64,000 nucleotides of DNA from Cordyceps javanica (taxonomy: Eukaryota > Ascomycota > Sordariomycetes > Hypocreales > Cordycipitaceae), in contig JAAECO010000005.1 of NCBI GenBank assembly GCA_036850795.1, forward strand, positions 2,790,001 to 2,854,000, written 5' to 3'. Every line of letters starts with the position of its first letter. Within the stretch, counting starts at the first letter, position 1. The position numbers and the translations under genes are program-made. The notes beneath the pieces are model-generated. The model was given only the letters and a program-made list of their open reading frames with translations, did no database searches and had not been told where the DNA came from. This document shows positions 55,028 through 64,000 of this stretch, piece by piece.

Positions 55028-57994
55028 TCACTGTATATTCTCGCGCCGTCGTTGGGTAGAACCCTGCAGCAGCTTCTCCGACACTTGCTGTAGGAACTTT
55101 GACCCGTCCTTGCCGCAAGTCTTCTCCATGATGCGGAAGAAGTCTTGTACTACTGCGTTCGAGTGGTCCTGTTCCTTGGGTATGAACCAGTGGATATGTT
55201 CCAAGTAGAGTTCTTTCAAGACTTGATCGCCCTCCACGCAGAGACGGAATGCGTGAAGCAGGTAGTCAGTCGCCGCGACGCTGGCGGCTTTTCCCGGGCG
55301 TTGGCACCTGGCGTTGGCGTTGGCTCCCGAGGACAAGAACGCCTCGAGAATGCCGTTTTCCAAGGACGACTTGAGTCGCGCCTGAAACTTTCGCATGTTG
55401 CCGGTGTGCTTGTCGTCGTGCTGTGGCAGGACGTGCTCGCAAAGCACAACCCATGGCGTCTTCTCCGTCTTCGCACCCAGCGTTTCCGCCGTGGAAAACG
55501 GCTGGTTCGGGTCCTGGCCCTGATGGAAAAGGCACAGCAGAGTCTTTCTCGTGGCCTCATCCCAGCCGGTAGGCCGCCGTCGCTCACGCACCTCGCCAAT
55601 CTCATAGTCGGGGAAGAGGGCGAGGACGAGGGCCGGAACCTCTGGCATGTCAAAGTATCGAGGCTGGCGGGTTTGAATATCTGACAAGTACTGCCACAAT
55701 CTGTGACGTACGACTTGCGTTCGCAGTATTTGCAGGCTTTCCTCTGCGGCAGGCCCTTTTGCTACCAGACAAGCATCAAGATCGTCCAGGATCCGACGAC
55801 AGAGTGCTACTTCTTCGCGACTCTGTATTTGGGCAGAAGCTGCCAGCAACGAGGTGATACTAGACAAGAACTCTGACTTGGGCTCTTCCGACAAGGCGGC
55901 CCTACTGGACTTTGTCCAGGCTGCGCATGCTTTCAGAAGACATAGACTAGGGGAGAAGCCTTGAGGCGCCTTGCTTCTCAACATGGTCTTGGTCTGACGC
56001 TGATCTAGATAATCCCTCACGGTACGGTGCAGGCAGTTGACAACCCCGGTCCTCTGGTCAACTTTCAGTAGGCCGCGGCATATGGTCTCTAGTTGTTGTT
56101 TTGTGCGTGACAGCTGTCGTCTGTGTTCTAGCCTGCTCGGGGGCTCCGGAGAGAGAGCCAGAAAATAGTCGGGATCCGCAGACTCCATCTCATGGAAGTA
56201 ATAAATGCCAACATCCAAGGGATTCTCGGCTGCTTCGGTAATGAGAAGGGATGTTGCCATCTTAGTTTGGTCGCTTGCCGGGTTGGCCTCGAGACTGTAT
56301 GAGAAGAAGTCATCTAGGTCTGTCGGATACTGGTGCAGCCTGTCAAGTGCACTCGAGGATGAGTCCCCTTCGGATAAACTTTCGATGAGGTGTTTTGTAG
56401 CAAGTGAAACCCAGAGGAAAACTCCCTGGGATCGTTCACTGATCTTTAGAGCTATACTCTGAAAGTCGTCAGGTGTCCAGTTTTTTGCGATTTCCGGATA
56501 TTGGGCGAAGCGATCCAAAACAAAGTTTGCAATATCGTTCTTGGTTACATCGTGTAAGCGTAAATGTCCACTTTTGCCGTCCCCGAACACTTGTTCAAAT
56601 ACAGTCCATGGCCTGCTAGAGAGGCACAACTTGACATTTTCAGACTTGGCCAGCGTCTTGAGTTCATGACACAGCGCGAGGTGATCGCCCTCAAACTCGT
56701 CAAGCCCGTCGATGAAGAAACAAAATTTGACTGGCAGATTGCGGCGTCCGATAATTTGATGCAATGCCTGATAAAGGTCAGGCATCGTCCAATTGGCCAA
56801 AGTTGGCGAGCTCCAGCGCTCTGGCAACAAGGTCTCGATTGCGTCAGGCAGCTGCCTCAAGATTTCAAAGAGCAGGGTCTGCAAGAGCCCATTGTGAGAT
56901 CTTTGCATATGGGTGCCCGCACACCAAAAGTAATGGCTGACTATAACAGTCCGTTTGGGAGAAGACCATTTTGAAAGGGCGGCATGGGTTCTTTCGTGGT
57001 CGGCGATAAACTTCATCAGCGTAGATTTACCGGCGCCGGGCTTACCAGACACCCAGAAAACTCCGCTGTCTCGCTCCAACCATGCCTTTAAACTGAGGTC
57101 AGATGATGGCCCCTGTGATTCAGGCGTCGAGAATACCCATGAAAATGTTCGCTGGTGCGCCTCCGGGATCGTGTCGTGTCGAGAGACATGACTTTTGAAG
57201 GCGAGACTCTTCAGTATGACATGGTTCCGCTTGATGCACCGCTGTTGGTCTCTCATCTGATTTATATGAATCTGAAAGGCCTCAATATCTTGAGGAGAAA
57301 GCACCCTGCTGGGAGACTCTAGCTGCAACGAGCGCAGTCTTGTTTCTAGACTGCGCAATGCGCTGGATAGGGTCTTTTGCCTCGCAGACTTTGGACATTG
57401 CCATCTGCGACTCTCCACTTGTATCTGGCGAAGTTGATGTTTCGAGTCAAGAATATAGATACTGACATTGATTAGTATTGTAGGACCAAGGATCTCTACG
57501 CCAGTTGGTACATACCTCAGAACCTTGCGCACTTGTGAAGCCAAGTTGGTTTGTAGGTCTTGCATTCTTTCAGAAAGCTTTCGCAGCTCCAATGCCTGGC
57601 GCGAATGTGAAAGTACAGTGCGTGTGGAATTCAGTGTATCGAATGATTTGCCGATACGCTTGGGTCCTCGAGCAGTCTGGACAGCAGCCAGGATGCGTCC
57701 GCACAGAGCACTACAACTCGTGGCCAGCTCTCCGATGGTGGAAGTATCGTCTTGGCGTCCATTTTTCGAACACTCGCTCAGATGAATCCTCAGACAAGCT
57801 TGCAACTCATTCAAACTCTCTTCTAGCCGGGACTCTTGGCCTTGGACGACTTTGTTCTTGGCAGTGTCTGTATCGATGTCGGTATCGCTGTCAGGTCGTT
57901 GTGTAGAGGCTGTGCTGCGTTCTCCGCCAGCTACTAGGCGCACGGCTTGGGCGGAGCTGTGTGCGATGCAACGCAGCAACGCTAAATCATGCAT
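55028..57994 (-). CDS. NACHT-domain (STAND) protein without long repeat array
   Basis: A single open frame of 988 residues from ATG 57994; the frame is open a little further upstream, but without an ATG. Residues 1-290 are helical and resemble the N-terminal domains of fungal NACHT proteins. Walker A is VSGKPGAGKST (about 316-326), Walker B FFIDGLDEFEGDH (about 420-432), followed by LSSRPWTVF. The winged-helix-like and helical parts follow (LHDVTKNDIANFVLDRF; GVFLWVSLATKHLIESL; CLHRTVRDYLDQ). The C-terminal 300 residues have no clear repeat array, only one ankyrin-like SGANANAR piece. It is a third NLR-type gene in the window, but its N-terminus differs from the two PNP genes. Confidence 0.85.
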   Translation of the reverse strand: MHDLALLRCIAHSSAQAVRLVAGGERSTASTQRPDSDTDIDTDTAKNKVVQGQESRLEESLNELQACLRIHLSECSKNGRQDDTSTIGELATSCSALCGRILAAVQTARGPKRIGKSFDTLNSTRTVLSHSRQALELRKLSERMQDLQTNLASQVRKVLRYVPTGVEILGPTILINVSIYILDSKHQLRQIQVESRRWQCPKSARQKTLSSALRSLETRLRSLQLESPSRVLSPQDIEAFQIHINQMRDQQRCIKRNHVILKSLAFKSHVSRHDTIPEAHQRTFSWVFSTPESQGPSSDLSLKAWLERDSGVFWVSGKPGAGKSTLMKFIADHERTHAALSKWSSPKRTVIVSHYFWCAGTHMQRSHNGLLQTLLFEILRQLPDAIETLLPERWSSPTLANWTMPDLYQALHQIIGRRNLPVKFCFFIDGLDEFEGDHLALCHELKTLAKSENVKLCLSSRPWTVFEQVFGDGKSGHLRLHDVTKNDIANFVLDRFAQYPEIAKNWTPDDFQSIALKISERSQGVFLWVSLATKHLIESLSEGDSSSSALDRLHQYPTDLDDFFSYSLEANPASDQTKMATSLLITEAAENPLDVGIYYFHEMESADPDYFLALSPEPPSRLEHRRQLSRTKQQLETICRGLLKVDQRTGVVNCLHRTVRDYLDQRQTKTMLRSKAPQGFSPSLCLLKACAAWTKSSRAALSEEPKSEFLSSITSLLAASAQIQSREEVALCRRILDDLDACLVAKGPAAEESLQILRTQVVRHRLWQYLSDIQTRQPRYFDMPEVPALVLALFPDYEIGEVRERRRPTGWDEATRKTLLCLFHQGQDPNQPFSTAETLGAKTEKTPWVVLCEHVLPQHDDKHTGNMRKFQARLKSSLENGILEAFLSSGANANARCQRPGKAASVAATDYLLHAFRLCVEGDQVLKELYLEHIHWFIPKEQDHSNAVVQDFFRIMEKTCGKDGSKFLQQVSEKLLQGSTQRRRENIQ

Positions 57995-59119
57995 TTTCGA
58001 CGAGTATATGGCTTCAGAGAAAAATTTAAGAGATGGTTGAAGATGGAAGATGAGAAACCAAATTGACAAGGCTGCGGGATATGTCGCGTGGCGGAGGGGG
58101 GTGCGTCTCTGCCACTAGTTATAAAAGATAAATGCTGACTCGAACGTCTGCTCACTGCAGTGACGGGGAATATAATCAGTGATAAAAAATACTGTTTGCT
58201 CATGTATTGAAAGCATACATTGTCTCCGGTTTGTTGTATTACTTTTAAAGTCCGACTTTTGCCGTCTGTCATGCTCATCACGCGCGGTACCACCAACATG
58301 AACATGGAGTTTAGCGCTTACAGGCAACAGTCAGTCACAGTCCAATGAGTGAGTCGGCGGCCAGTTCTCGAGTTACATCGTAGGTAATTTCAAAGAGTCT
58401 CACAGGTCGTCGGAACGCGATAGCGAACTTTGCGCAACAAACGAATCAAGTGCTCATCCTGAAAGCAAGCTTCATCTCGGTCAAAGAAACATCAGACAAC
58501 CGAGGCGGCAATACTTGAGAAAGCAGATGAAAAGATTCACTTTTCTAGTGGTACACCGTGCACCCGCAACGTGCTGTATACCAGCGTGTGGAGAAACCAA
58601 CTTCATCAACCTCGTTGGCCAAACGTAAAAAACGAGGCAGTACAGATAACGATACTTACAGGCACGACCCACAGATTTGCTGAGCATATTGTAAAGCAGG
58701 CCTCTTAACAGAGAACTTTCCTAGATTCATCTGAATCACATCCTCCTCTTTCGCGGCGAGGTTTGTTGCCTCGACATCGTCCAGCACCCGTAGTGTTCGC
58801 TCCATTCTCGCAATGAGCTCGTTTAGTGTCAGGAACGTTATGGCTGGCACGAAGAAGGTGATAGGATAGATGGCAAGAATATAGCTAGAATCTAGCTATA
58901 TATCATATATAATAACTTTATTAATTACTAGAGAGGAGGAAGTCTTCCTTCGTCCATTGTACGCTACTATCTCGCCTTTTATTTACTATATTCTAGTATA
59001 TAATATAATATAAGTCATAATACGTGTTTGACCTGGGAAGGTCGCCACAATTGGCCAGATACAGTACATCGATACTGAAGAGCCTCTAATCTCTGACGAT
59101 ATTAATAGTCAACAGGATC
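57995..59119. other. Intergenic, becoming AT-rich
   Basis: No convincing gene. A minus-strand frame of 64 codons (58850-58656) with ERTLRVLDDVEATNLAAKEE looks like helical protein text and could be a remnant. From about 58870 the DNA is AT-rich with TATATAAT runs, as in the RIP-affected region. Confidence 0.4.
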
Positions 59120-59215
59120 GCGAGTCTATTAATAAAGATCTAGACTACTTAGCTATAGGAATTCCTATTCTTAATACATATATTGATCTCTTTATTATAT
59201 TTCTTGAACTATTAT
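59120..59215. repeat. Decayed LTR fragment of the gypsy family
   Basis: AGATCTAGACTACTTAGCTA (about 59137) followed by TAGGAATTCCTATTCTTAAT matches the gypsy LTR segment AGATCTAGACTACCTAGCTA followed by TGGAAATACCTCCTCCTTAA. Differences include C to T changes. It is an older, diverged copy of the same LTR family as at 31348 and 37600. Confidence 0.6.
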
Positions 59216-59454
59216 ACAAGCAGTTTTAATAAATGTAACTTGCTTTATTTATTAGTAAATAAAATAGTTATAATCTTAGTGTTCCGGCCTGCCTTGCGCA
59301 GCCTAGTGTAACCCCCCTACAAAGAACGGTGCCGGTCTGCGCACCGGTTTAACGCTCTACTCCTCTTCTACCCTGCTTTGTTCTTGCTTGAGTCAGGCAA
59401 TAGCGGTCAGCCTGCGCCCGTTAACTAGCACCTAGCCGTACTGAGAAATGCACG

Positions 59455-61034
59455 ATGACTCCAGTACTTGGGCTTTGGACGCTCGAGGAAGCCCGAAATA
59501 AGGATTTCAACTGTTTGCAACGCCATCAAAATATAGTATCGAATCAAGCGCTTCTGTCTAAGCTTTGGAGCTGTCGCGATGCTCTTGCCAACATCCCGAA
59601 GCATCACCTAAGGTTGGAGGAAGAGGCAAGCTGTCGCGTTTTGGGTCAAAGCGAATGGATCAGCGGAAGTTTTAATATCTGCATCCCCATTGAGGTCAGG
59701 TCGCGCAAGTTTAATGGCAAAGTCATCGTCCGGTGTCCATTACCGTCGAAGCTTGCGGAATCTCGATACCCTGGAACAGTTGATGAGAAGATGAGCGCAG
59801 AAATAGCTTCATACGTGTTCATGCAGGAAGAATGTCCTGAGATTCGCATACCACGCCTTCATGGATTTGCTTTCAGTAATATCCAGGTAGGTTCAGCGCT
59901 CAAAATGCTCCCGTGCCGCACCTGCTAACGACTCAAACGCAGTGCACCAACGAGCAACACTTGTCTCTCTACCGCCGAGCTGCCCATGGCACTAAACGGT
60001 GGATCCGTAGGATGCTCCGGCTCGATCCCCTTTCACAATATGCTCCGCATAAGAGCGCAACAGTTGTTCCGACGCAATACCTCCTTCTCGAATATATTCA
60101 ACCTGACACAGGGAGGATGCTATCCGATAGCTGGGAAGAACATAACCATGATCCGGCTCATCGTCGAGCACTGTTTCGCGGCATGGCTCACATCATACTG
60201 AGCCTCGCTAAAGTCCCACAGCCGCGCATTGGGTCTTTTCATTTCAATGACAACTGTACGATCGCGCTAAGGAATCGACCGCTTCTTACCGCCGAGATCA
60301 TACTTGAGAGCGAGGGCATTCCGAGGTCGATAGAACCCAGGCAGACATTTGACTGTACCGAGGCTTTTGTTTCTGATCTGATCTCCCTCCATGACAATCG
60401 TCTTCGACATGATCCGAGCGCAGCGGATGATGAAGCTGATTGCCGTAGCCAGATGGCTATAAGGACGTTACTGAGAACAGTCTCACATCACTTTATCCAA
60501 CGCAAATACCGCAATGGTCCATTCCTCTTACAACTTACAGACCTCCACCAAAGCAATGTATTTGTGGATGAGGATTGGAATATTCGGTGTCTAATTGATT
60601 TAGAGTGGCTGTGTGCTCTGCCTGTAGAGTCATTGCGTGCTCCGTACTGGCTTACTGGACGTGCTGTTGACGAGCTAGTGAGCGATCATTTGACGGCCTA
60701 TGAGGCTCTAAGACGGGAGTTTATGGATGTATTCGAGGAGGAGTTGTCTGGCGTAAGGCTCGCTTGGCCGTTATCGCGGATCATGCAGCAATCGTGGGAC
60801 TTCAAGGCTGTCTGGTTCTGGTCTTCCCTGACTTCTGTGAACGCTGCCATCTTCTTAGTATCAGATCACCTGTGCCCAAGATTTATATTGCCTCTGTCTG
60901 CACAAGTCGAGGAAATTTTTTCTATGCTCTGGAGCGACGATACGGATAAATTTGTCAATAGGAAGATTCAGGACTATGCTGCCTATCTGAGTGGGCTTCG
61001 TCGGTTCTATCCGCAAGACGAAGAAGAAGAATAA
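59455..61034 (+). CDS. APH-like (aminoglycoside phosphotransferase fold) protein
   Basis: Exon 1 (59455-59886) and exon 2 (59943-61034) join in phase 0 across a 56-bp intron with a GCTAAC branch, giving about 507 residues. The kinase-like fold of the APH family is seen from GSFNICIPIEVR and KVIVRCPLP (nucleotide-binding lobe) and EKMSAEIASYVFMQEECPEI. The catalytic-loop-like segment is LQLTDLHQSNVFVDEDWNIR, followed by CLIDLEWLCALP (usually D-x-D/E). The usual HGD of APH is replaced by TDLHQSN, as in many large fungal paralogs. Such fungal proteins are abundant and of unknown substrate; antibiotic resistance should not be inferred. Confidence 0.85.
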
Positions 61035-61465
61035 TAAGGCACCGTAGCCTCATAAAGCACTGGACCAACCATAGCCAGGGTAATAAGGTTTGATGAAAAC
61101 CGAACCTGAGAAAAACTGCTACAGCCCGGTTGCTATAAGAGAACCCCGAATAACTGGGAGATGTTTGGCTGAGGCACCCGCGCACCCCAAAGAGGCTGCC
61201 GCCGTTAGAGCCACCACTATGCCGCTTCTCCGTGCTCAACGAACAAGGCTGCAGACAGCGGCAAGGTATTCCACGGCTCTCACACTCTCACACGGACGAG
61301 ACTGGTAGGGGGCGTTGCGCTAACGCCATCAGCTGCTCTGCAAGGCTAAAAATGCTGCGCTTGGCTGCTGACCGTGAATTTCCTCGAGACGCTGTTCTTT
61401 TGTTCGCTTACGCTTCGACTTATTTGCGTCAAGACAAACCGCATACATGGACGAGAAAGTACGGC

Positions 61466-62143
61466 ATGGCAAATATACTTGAGAGAAAACAAATCATCGA
61501 ACCTCAGGGCAATGATGATGGTGGCACTCAGCCTGGGCCACCAATCGGCCGCAAGACCATCAAGCAGCCATCACAGCTAGCCTGTCTTCCCCACGAACTT
61601 CTCGTCCAGATTGTCTGTCCAATTCTGGTTCGGGATCAGCCTTGCCTGCTCATCCCAAAGTCACGCTTTGTCAAAACCAAAAAGTCTGGTCGCGGCAGTG
61701 CCTGGTCGCCGCTGGTCAGCATACTCCTTGCATGCCGCGCCATGTACTTTGCCGGCGTCGAGGTATTCTACGGTCGCAATACCCTGGATTTTGTCGAGGC
61801 GCTTCATCTGCGTAGGCTGGTCCAAGAAAGACTGAGTTGTGACCAGCGTTGGAGCGTAACGTCTGTTCGGCTCAACGTCGCCTGGCAGAGGGGACGCAGC
61901 AGCAGCTCGCCCTGGCGTTTGCTGCACGACTGCGATTCTTGTGCAGAGTGGAGGGATGTGCTCGATCGACTTCCGAAGCTGAGACGAGTTACTGTGAGGA
62001 ATACGACGGATTTCAGAAAGGCAGATTTACTGGCGCAGGTAGACCGTACGGCGTTTGAAGCGAGGATGAGAGATGAGATTGGGCTAGCATACGCGAACTT
62101 GTTGGCGTTTGAATGGCCGACTGGAGTTTTCGAGACTGCCTGA
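61466..62143 (+). CDS. F-box-like / DUF7730-type protein
   Basis: ATG 61466 (MANILERKQ) gives 225 residues to stop 62143. The frame stays open upstream to an ATG at 61232, but the intervening residues are not family-like. The motif LACLPHELLVQIVCPILVRD resembles an F-box helix pair, and LLACRAMYFAGVEVFYGRNT with LDFVEALHLRRLVQ is the usual core of fungal DUF7730 proteins. An F-box part would contact Skp1 in an SCF ubiquitin ligase; this is inferred. The gene converges with the urease gene, which ends at 62360 on the other strand. Its C-terminus is shorter than in many relatives. Confidence 0.7.
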   Translation: MANILERKQIIEPQGNDDGGTQPGPPIGRKTIKQPSQLACLPHELLVQIVCPILVRDQPCLLIPKSRFVKTKKSGRGSAWSPLVSILLACRAMYFAGVEVFYGRNTLDFVEALHLRRLVQERLSCDQRWSVTSVRLNVAWQRGRSSSSPWRLLHDCDSCAEWRDVLDRLPKLRRVTVRNTTDFRKADLLAQVDRTAFEARMRDEIGLAYANLLAFEWPTGVFETA

Positions 62144-62359
62144 TTTGGAGGATTATTCTCACAACTTTTGTGCTCCTTTCTGAACGATTGAAGCTGCAGC
62201 ATTATATTACAGCCACATGTCTCCGTACAGAATCTCTCGAAAATGCATATATTATCCAGTTAACAAGCTGGGCCTGTTCCCCGCTTCCCCCAAAAAAGAC
62301 TGAACAGTCTTGAAACGAAGAGAAAATAGCTGATGCTGGTACGTTTCTCAACACTGCGT

Positions 62360-64000
62360 CTAAAAGATGAAATGCTGTTGAGCAAGAGCAAGCCATGACG
62401 ATGATTCGGCTTTGCATTCAGTACCGTCTGCCTCAACCTCCTGAATCGGCACAGATTAGCAAATGAGTATCTGATACCTGGTCAAAATAGAAACTTACAA
62501 AGGTCTCGGGATCAATATTCATGATGGGGGTAGAGCCGTTGAATTTCATGTCGTGTTTGCTGACCTTGCGCGTATCTTTGACGGTTTCAATCCTCTTTGC
62601 GAGGTTATACGACTTGATCGCGCCGTTGGTGATGCTGGCCTTGGAGACGAATAGCACGCTGGCAGACGGCACAAGACGCTGATAAGACATTAGTGACTTC
62701 TGTGAAACAGTGTTTCATAGTAATGAAATGGGAGAGATGAGCCATCATACCGAGAACATGGGCCTTGAGATGATTGGCTGTACAGTGGAAATGCTTGCGT
62801 TCGGGTCGCCCTGGTAATTGTCAGCAAAATACGGACTCGAAAATTTCCAGTGAGGAAACTCGCCATTTGTGCACAGGCAACAAATCCGCTCTTCAAAACC
62901 ATGAAGGGCTTGGTGCCGAATCGAGCAGGCTCCCAGACCACCAAGTCTGCCAGCTTGCCCACCTCGACGCTACCCACGACGTGGCTGATGCCCTGCGTGA
63001 TTGCCGGATTGATGGTGTACTTGCTGATGTAGCGCTTCACTCGGTGGTTGTCGGCACCTGTACCGGCATCTTCCCGCAAGGACCCGAACCGCCCCTTGTT
63101 CACGTTTGCGGTATCCCAGGTGCGCGAAATCACCTCCCCGCAGCGGCCCATGGCTTGCGAGTCGGACGACATCATGCTGATGGCGCCAATGTCGTGAAGA
63201 ATGTCCTCGGCGGCAATAGTCTCGGAGCGGATGCGAGATTCGGCAAAGGCAATGTCCTCGGGAATGTCCTTGGACAGGTGGTGGCAAGACATGGCCATGT
63301 CGAGATGCTCATCGACGGTGTCCGAGGTGTAAGGATTCGTGGGGTTCGTGCTGCTCGGGAGAACGTGGGCGTATTCCACCAGCTTCATCAGATCCGGAGC
63401 GTGGCCGCCTCCAGCTCCCTCGATGTGGTAGGCGTGAATGGTGCGACCCTTGAAGGCGGCTGCGGTCTGTTCCACGAAACCGGCTTCGTTGAGCGAGTCG
63501 CTGTGCAGTTCACACTGGATATCGTGCTCTTCGCACACACTGAAAGATGTAAGCAAGATTATGCTCGAATGAAGTTGACTTGCATGCAGTTGACTTGCAC
63601 ACGGTTGGAGTAACTCACGTCAAGCAGTTGTCGATGGCAGCTGGGGTGCATCCCCAGTCTTCGTGCACCTTGAGGCCTGCAACGCCAGCTTCTACTTGGT
63701 CGTGCAAGCCTCGCGGGCCGGAGTCGCTTCCCTTGCCAATCACACCATAGTTGAGAGGCAAAAAGTCGCACGCCTGCATCATTCTTCTGATGTTGTTGTT
63801 CCCGGGGGTGCAGTTCGCCGCTACCGTTGCCGTGCTGTCATTCATTAGCATCCCAAATCATCCCACATGCTGCCGAGCATACATACCTTGGTCCGGTGCC
63901 GCCTGAGAACTGAGTAGTGATGCCCGAGGCTAGTGATTCTTCCGCTTGCTGAGGGCAAATGAAATGGCAGTGGGTGTCGATACCGCCAGCTGTGATGATT
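62360..64000 (-). CDS. Urease (5' part outside window)
   Basis: Urea amidohydrolase, a cytosolic nickel enzyme making ammonia and carbon dioxide. Visible exons: beyond 64000-63887, 63834-63619, 63539-62864, 62810-62751, 62678-62499 and 62440-62360. The alpha-domain signatures are all present: GGIDTHCHFICPQ (Ni-binding H-x-H), GVAGLKVHEDWGCTP (the Lys that is carbamylated), HSDSLNEAG, HIEGAGGGHAPD, MSCHHLSKDIPEDIAFAESR (flap with active-site His) and SSDSQAMGR (Ni-binding Asp). The last exon encodes EVEADGTEC and ends in QQHFIF. Five introns of 52-79 bp lie within the window; that at 62863-62811 has a GC donor. The N-terminal gamma and beta parts lie to the right of the window. The gene looks intact. 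Confidence 0.93.
62811..62863 (-). other. GC-AG intron in the urease gene
   Basis: The donor is CAAATG/GCGAGT and the acceptor TTACCAG, with a GCTGAC branch site. The join AQM-GDPNAS reproduces the highly conserved urease sequence, which makes the GC donor well supported. No GT in the vicinity gives the conserved product. Confidence 0.8.

Noticed and set aside
58656..58850. A 64-codon minus-strand ORF with helical, charged sequence
   Set aside because: It is too short and isolated, has no recognisable family or joining exon, and is next to AT-rich repeat debris; kept only as a possible remnant.
62774..63613. A 279-codon plus-strand ORF over urease
   Set aside because: It is the complement of strongly conserved urease exons.
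1..64000. tRNA genes, CRISPR arrays, rRNA, or a Starship-type captain recombinase
   Set aside because: No tRNA-like A/B box pair with a cloverleaf, no spaced direct repeats of CRISPR type, no rRNA text, and no tyrosine-recombinase (DUF3435) frame was found by eye.

Overview
The window comes from a filamentous ascomycete, probably a Sordariomycete. The genes have short introns of 45-121 bp, usually GTAAGT-like donors and CTAAC or CTGAC branch sites. There are fungal-type NLR (STAND) proteins, a Polycomb-type KMT6, a Zn2Cys6 regulator, a nickel urease, and LTR retrotransposons with mutations typical of repeat-induced point mutation (RIP). No species call is possible from this sequence alone.

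Positions 1-26,700 look like an accessory region. Two NLR genes lie on the minus strand: PNP-NACHT-ankyrin (4122 to beyond position 1) and PNP-NACHT-WD40 (18963-13847). Both share an N-terminal purine-nucleoside-phosphorylase-like domain and both end in arrays of nearly identical repeats that differ only at a few residues. Between and around them are an ankyrin relic (12139-12321), a mariner-type transposase relic (13307-13774), an RBR-type E3 ubiquitin ligase with a SUMO-interaction-like motif (20919-19446), and three genes for mostly disordered proteins of unknown function (7134-5373, 10728-11408, 24990-23347). Three or four of these genes share a similar core promoter (TATA box next to TTTCGTCG and a GACGGCWGC box). 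Most other DNA here, notably 7.3-10.5 kb and 21-23 kb, holds no convincing gene.

Positions 26,700-41,000 are a transposon nest. A strongly AT-rich, RIP-like Ty1/copia element (minus strand) was first hit by a 433-bp LTR-like insertion with ATTCT target duplications. A full-length Ty3/gypsy chromovirus (31348-38013) then inserted, with 414-bp LTRs identical by eye and a TATAT duplication. The gypsy element shows little sign of RIP, has a candidate -1 frameshift site (GGGAAAC) between gag and pol, a frameshift between RNase H and integrase, and an opposite-strand ORF for a small Zn2Cys6-like coiled-coil protein. A decayed gag of another LTR element lies at 39.3-40.2 kb.

Positions 41,490-54,800 are ordinary genes: KMT6 (H3K27 methyltransferase), a BAP31-like ER protein, a helix-hairpin-helix nuclear-type protein, a Zn2Cys6 transcription factor, a secreted spherulin-like cupin and an UNC-93-like membrane protein. 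From 55,000 to the end there is a third NACHT protein (57994-55028), a relic LTR, an APH-like kinase-fold protein, an F-box/DUF7730-like protein and the 3' part of a urease gene that runs off the right edge. Intron positions were set by eye from splice signals, reading frame and family conservation.
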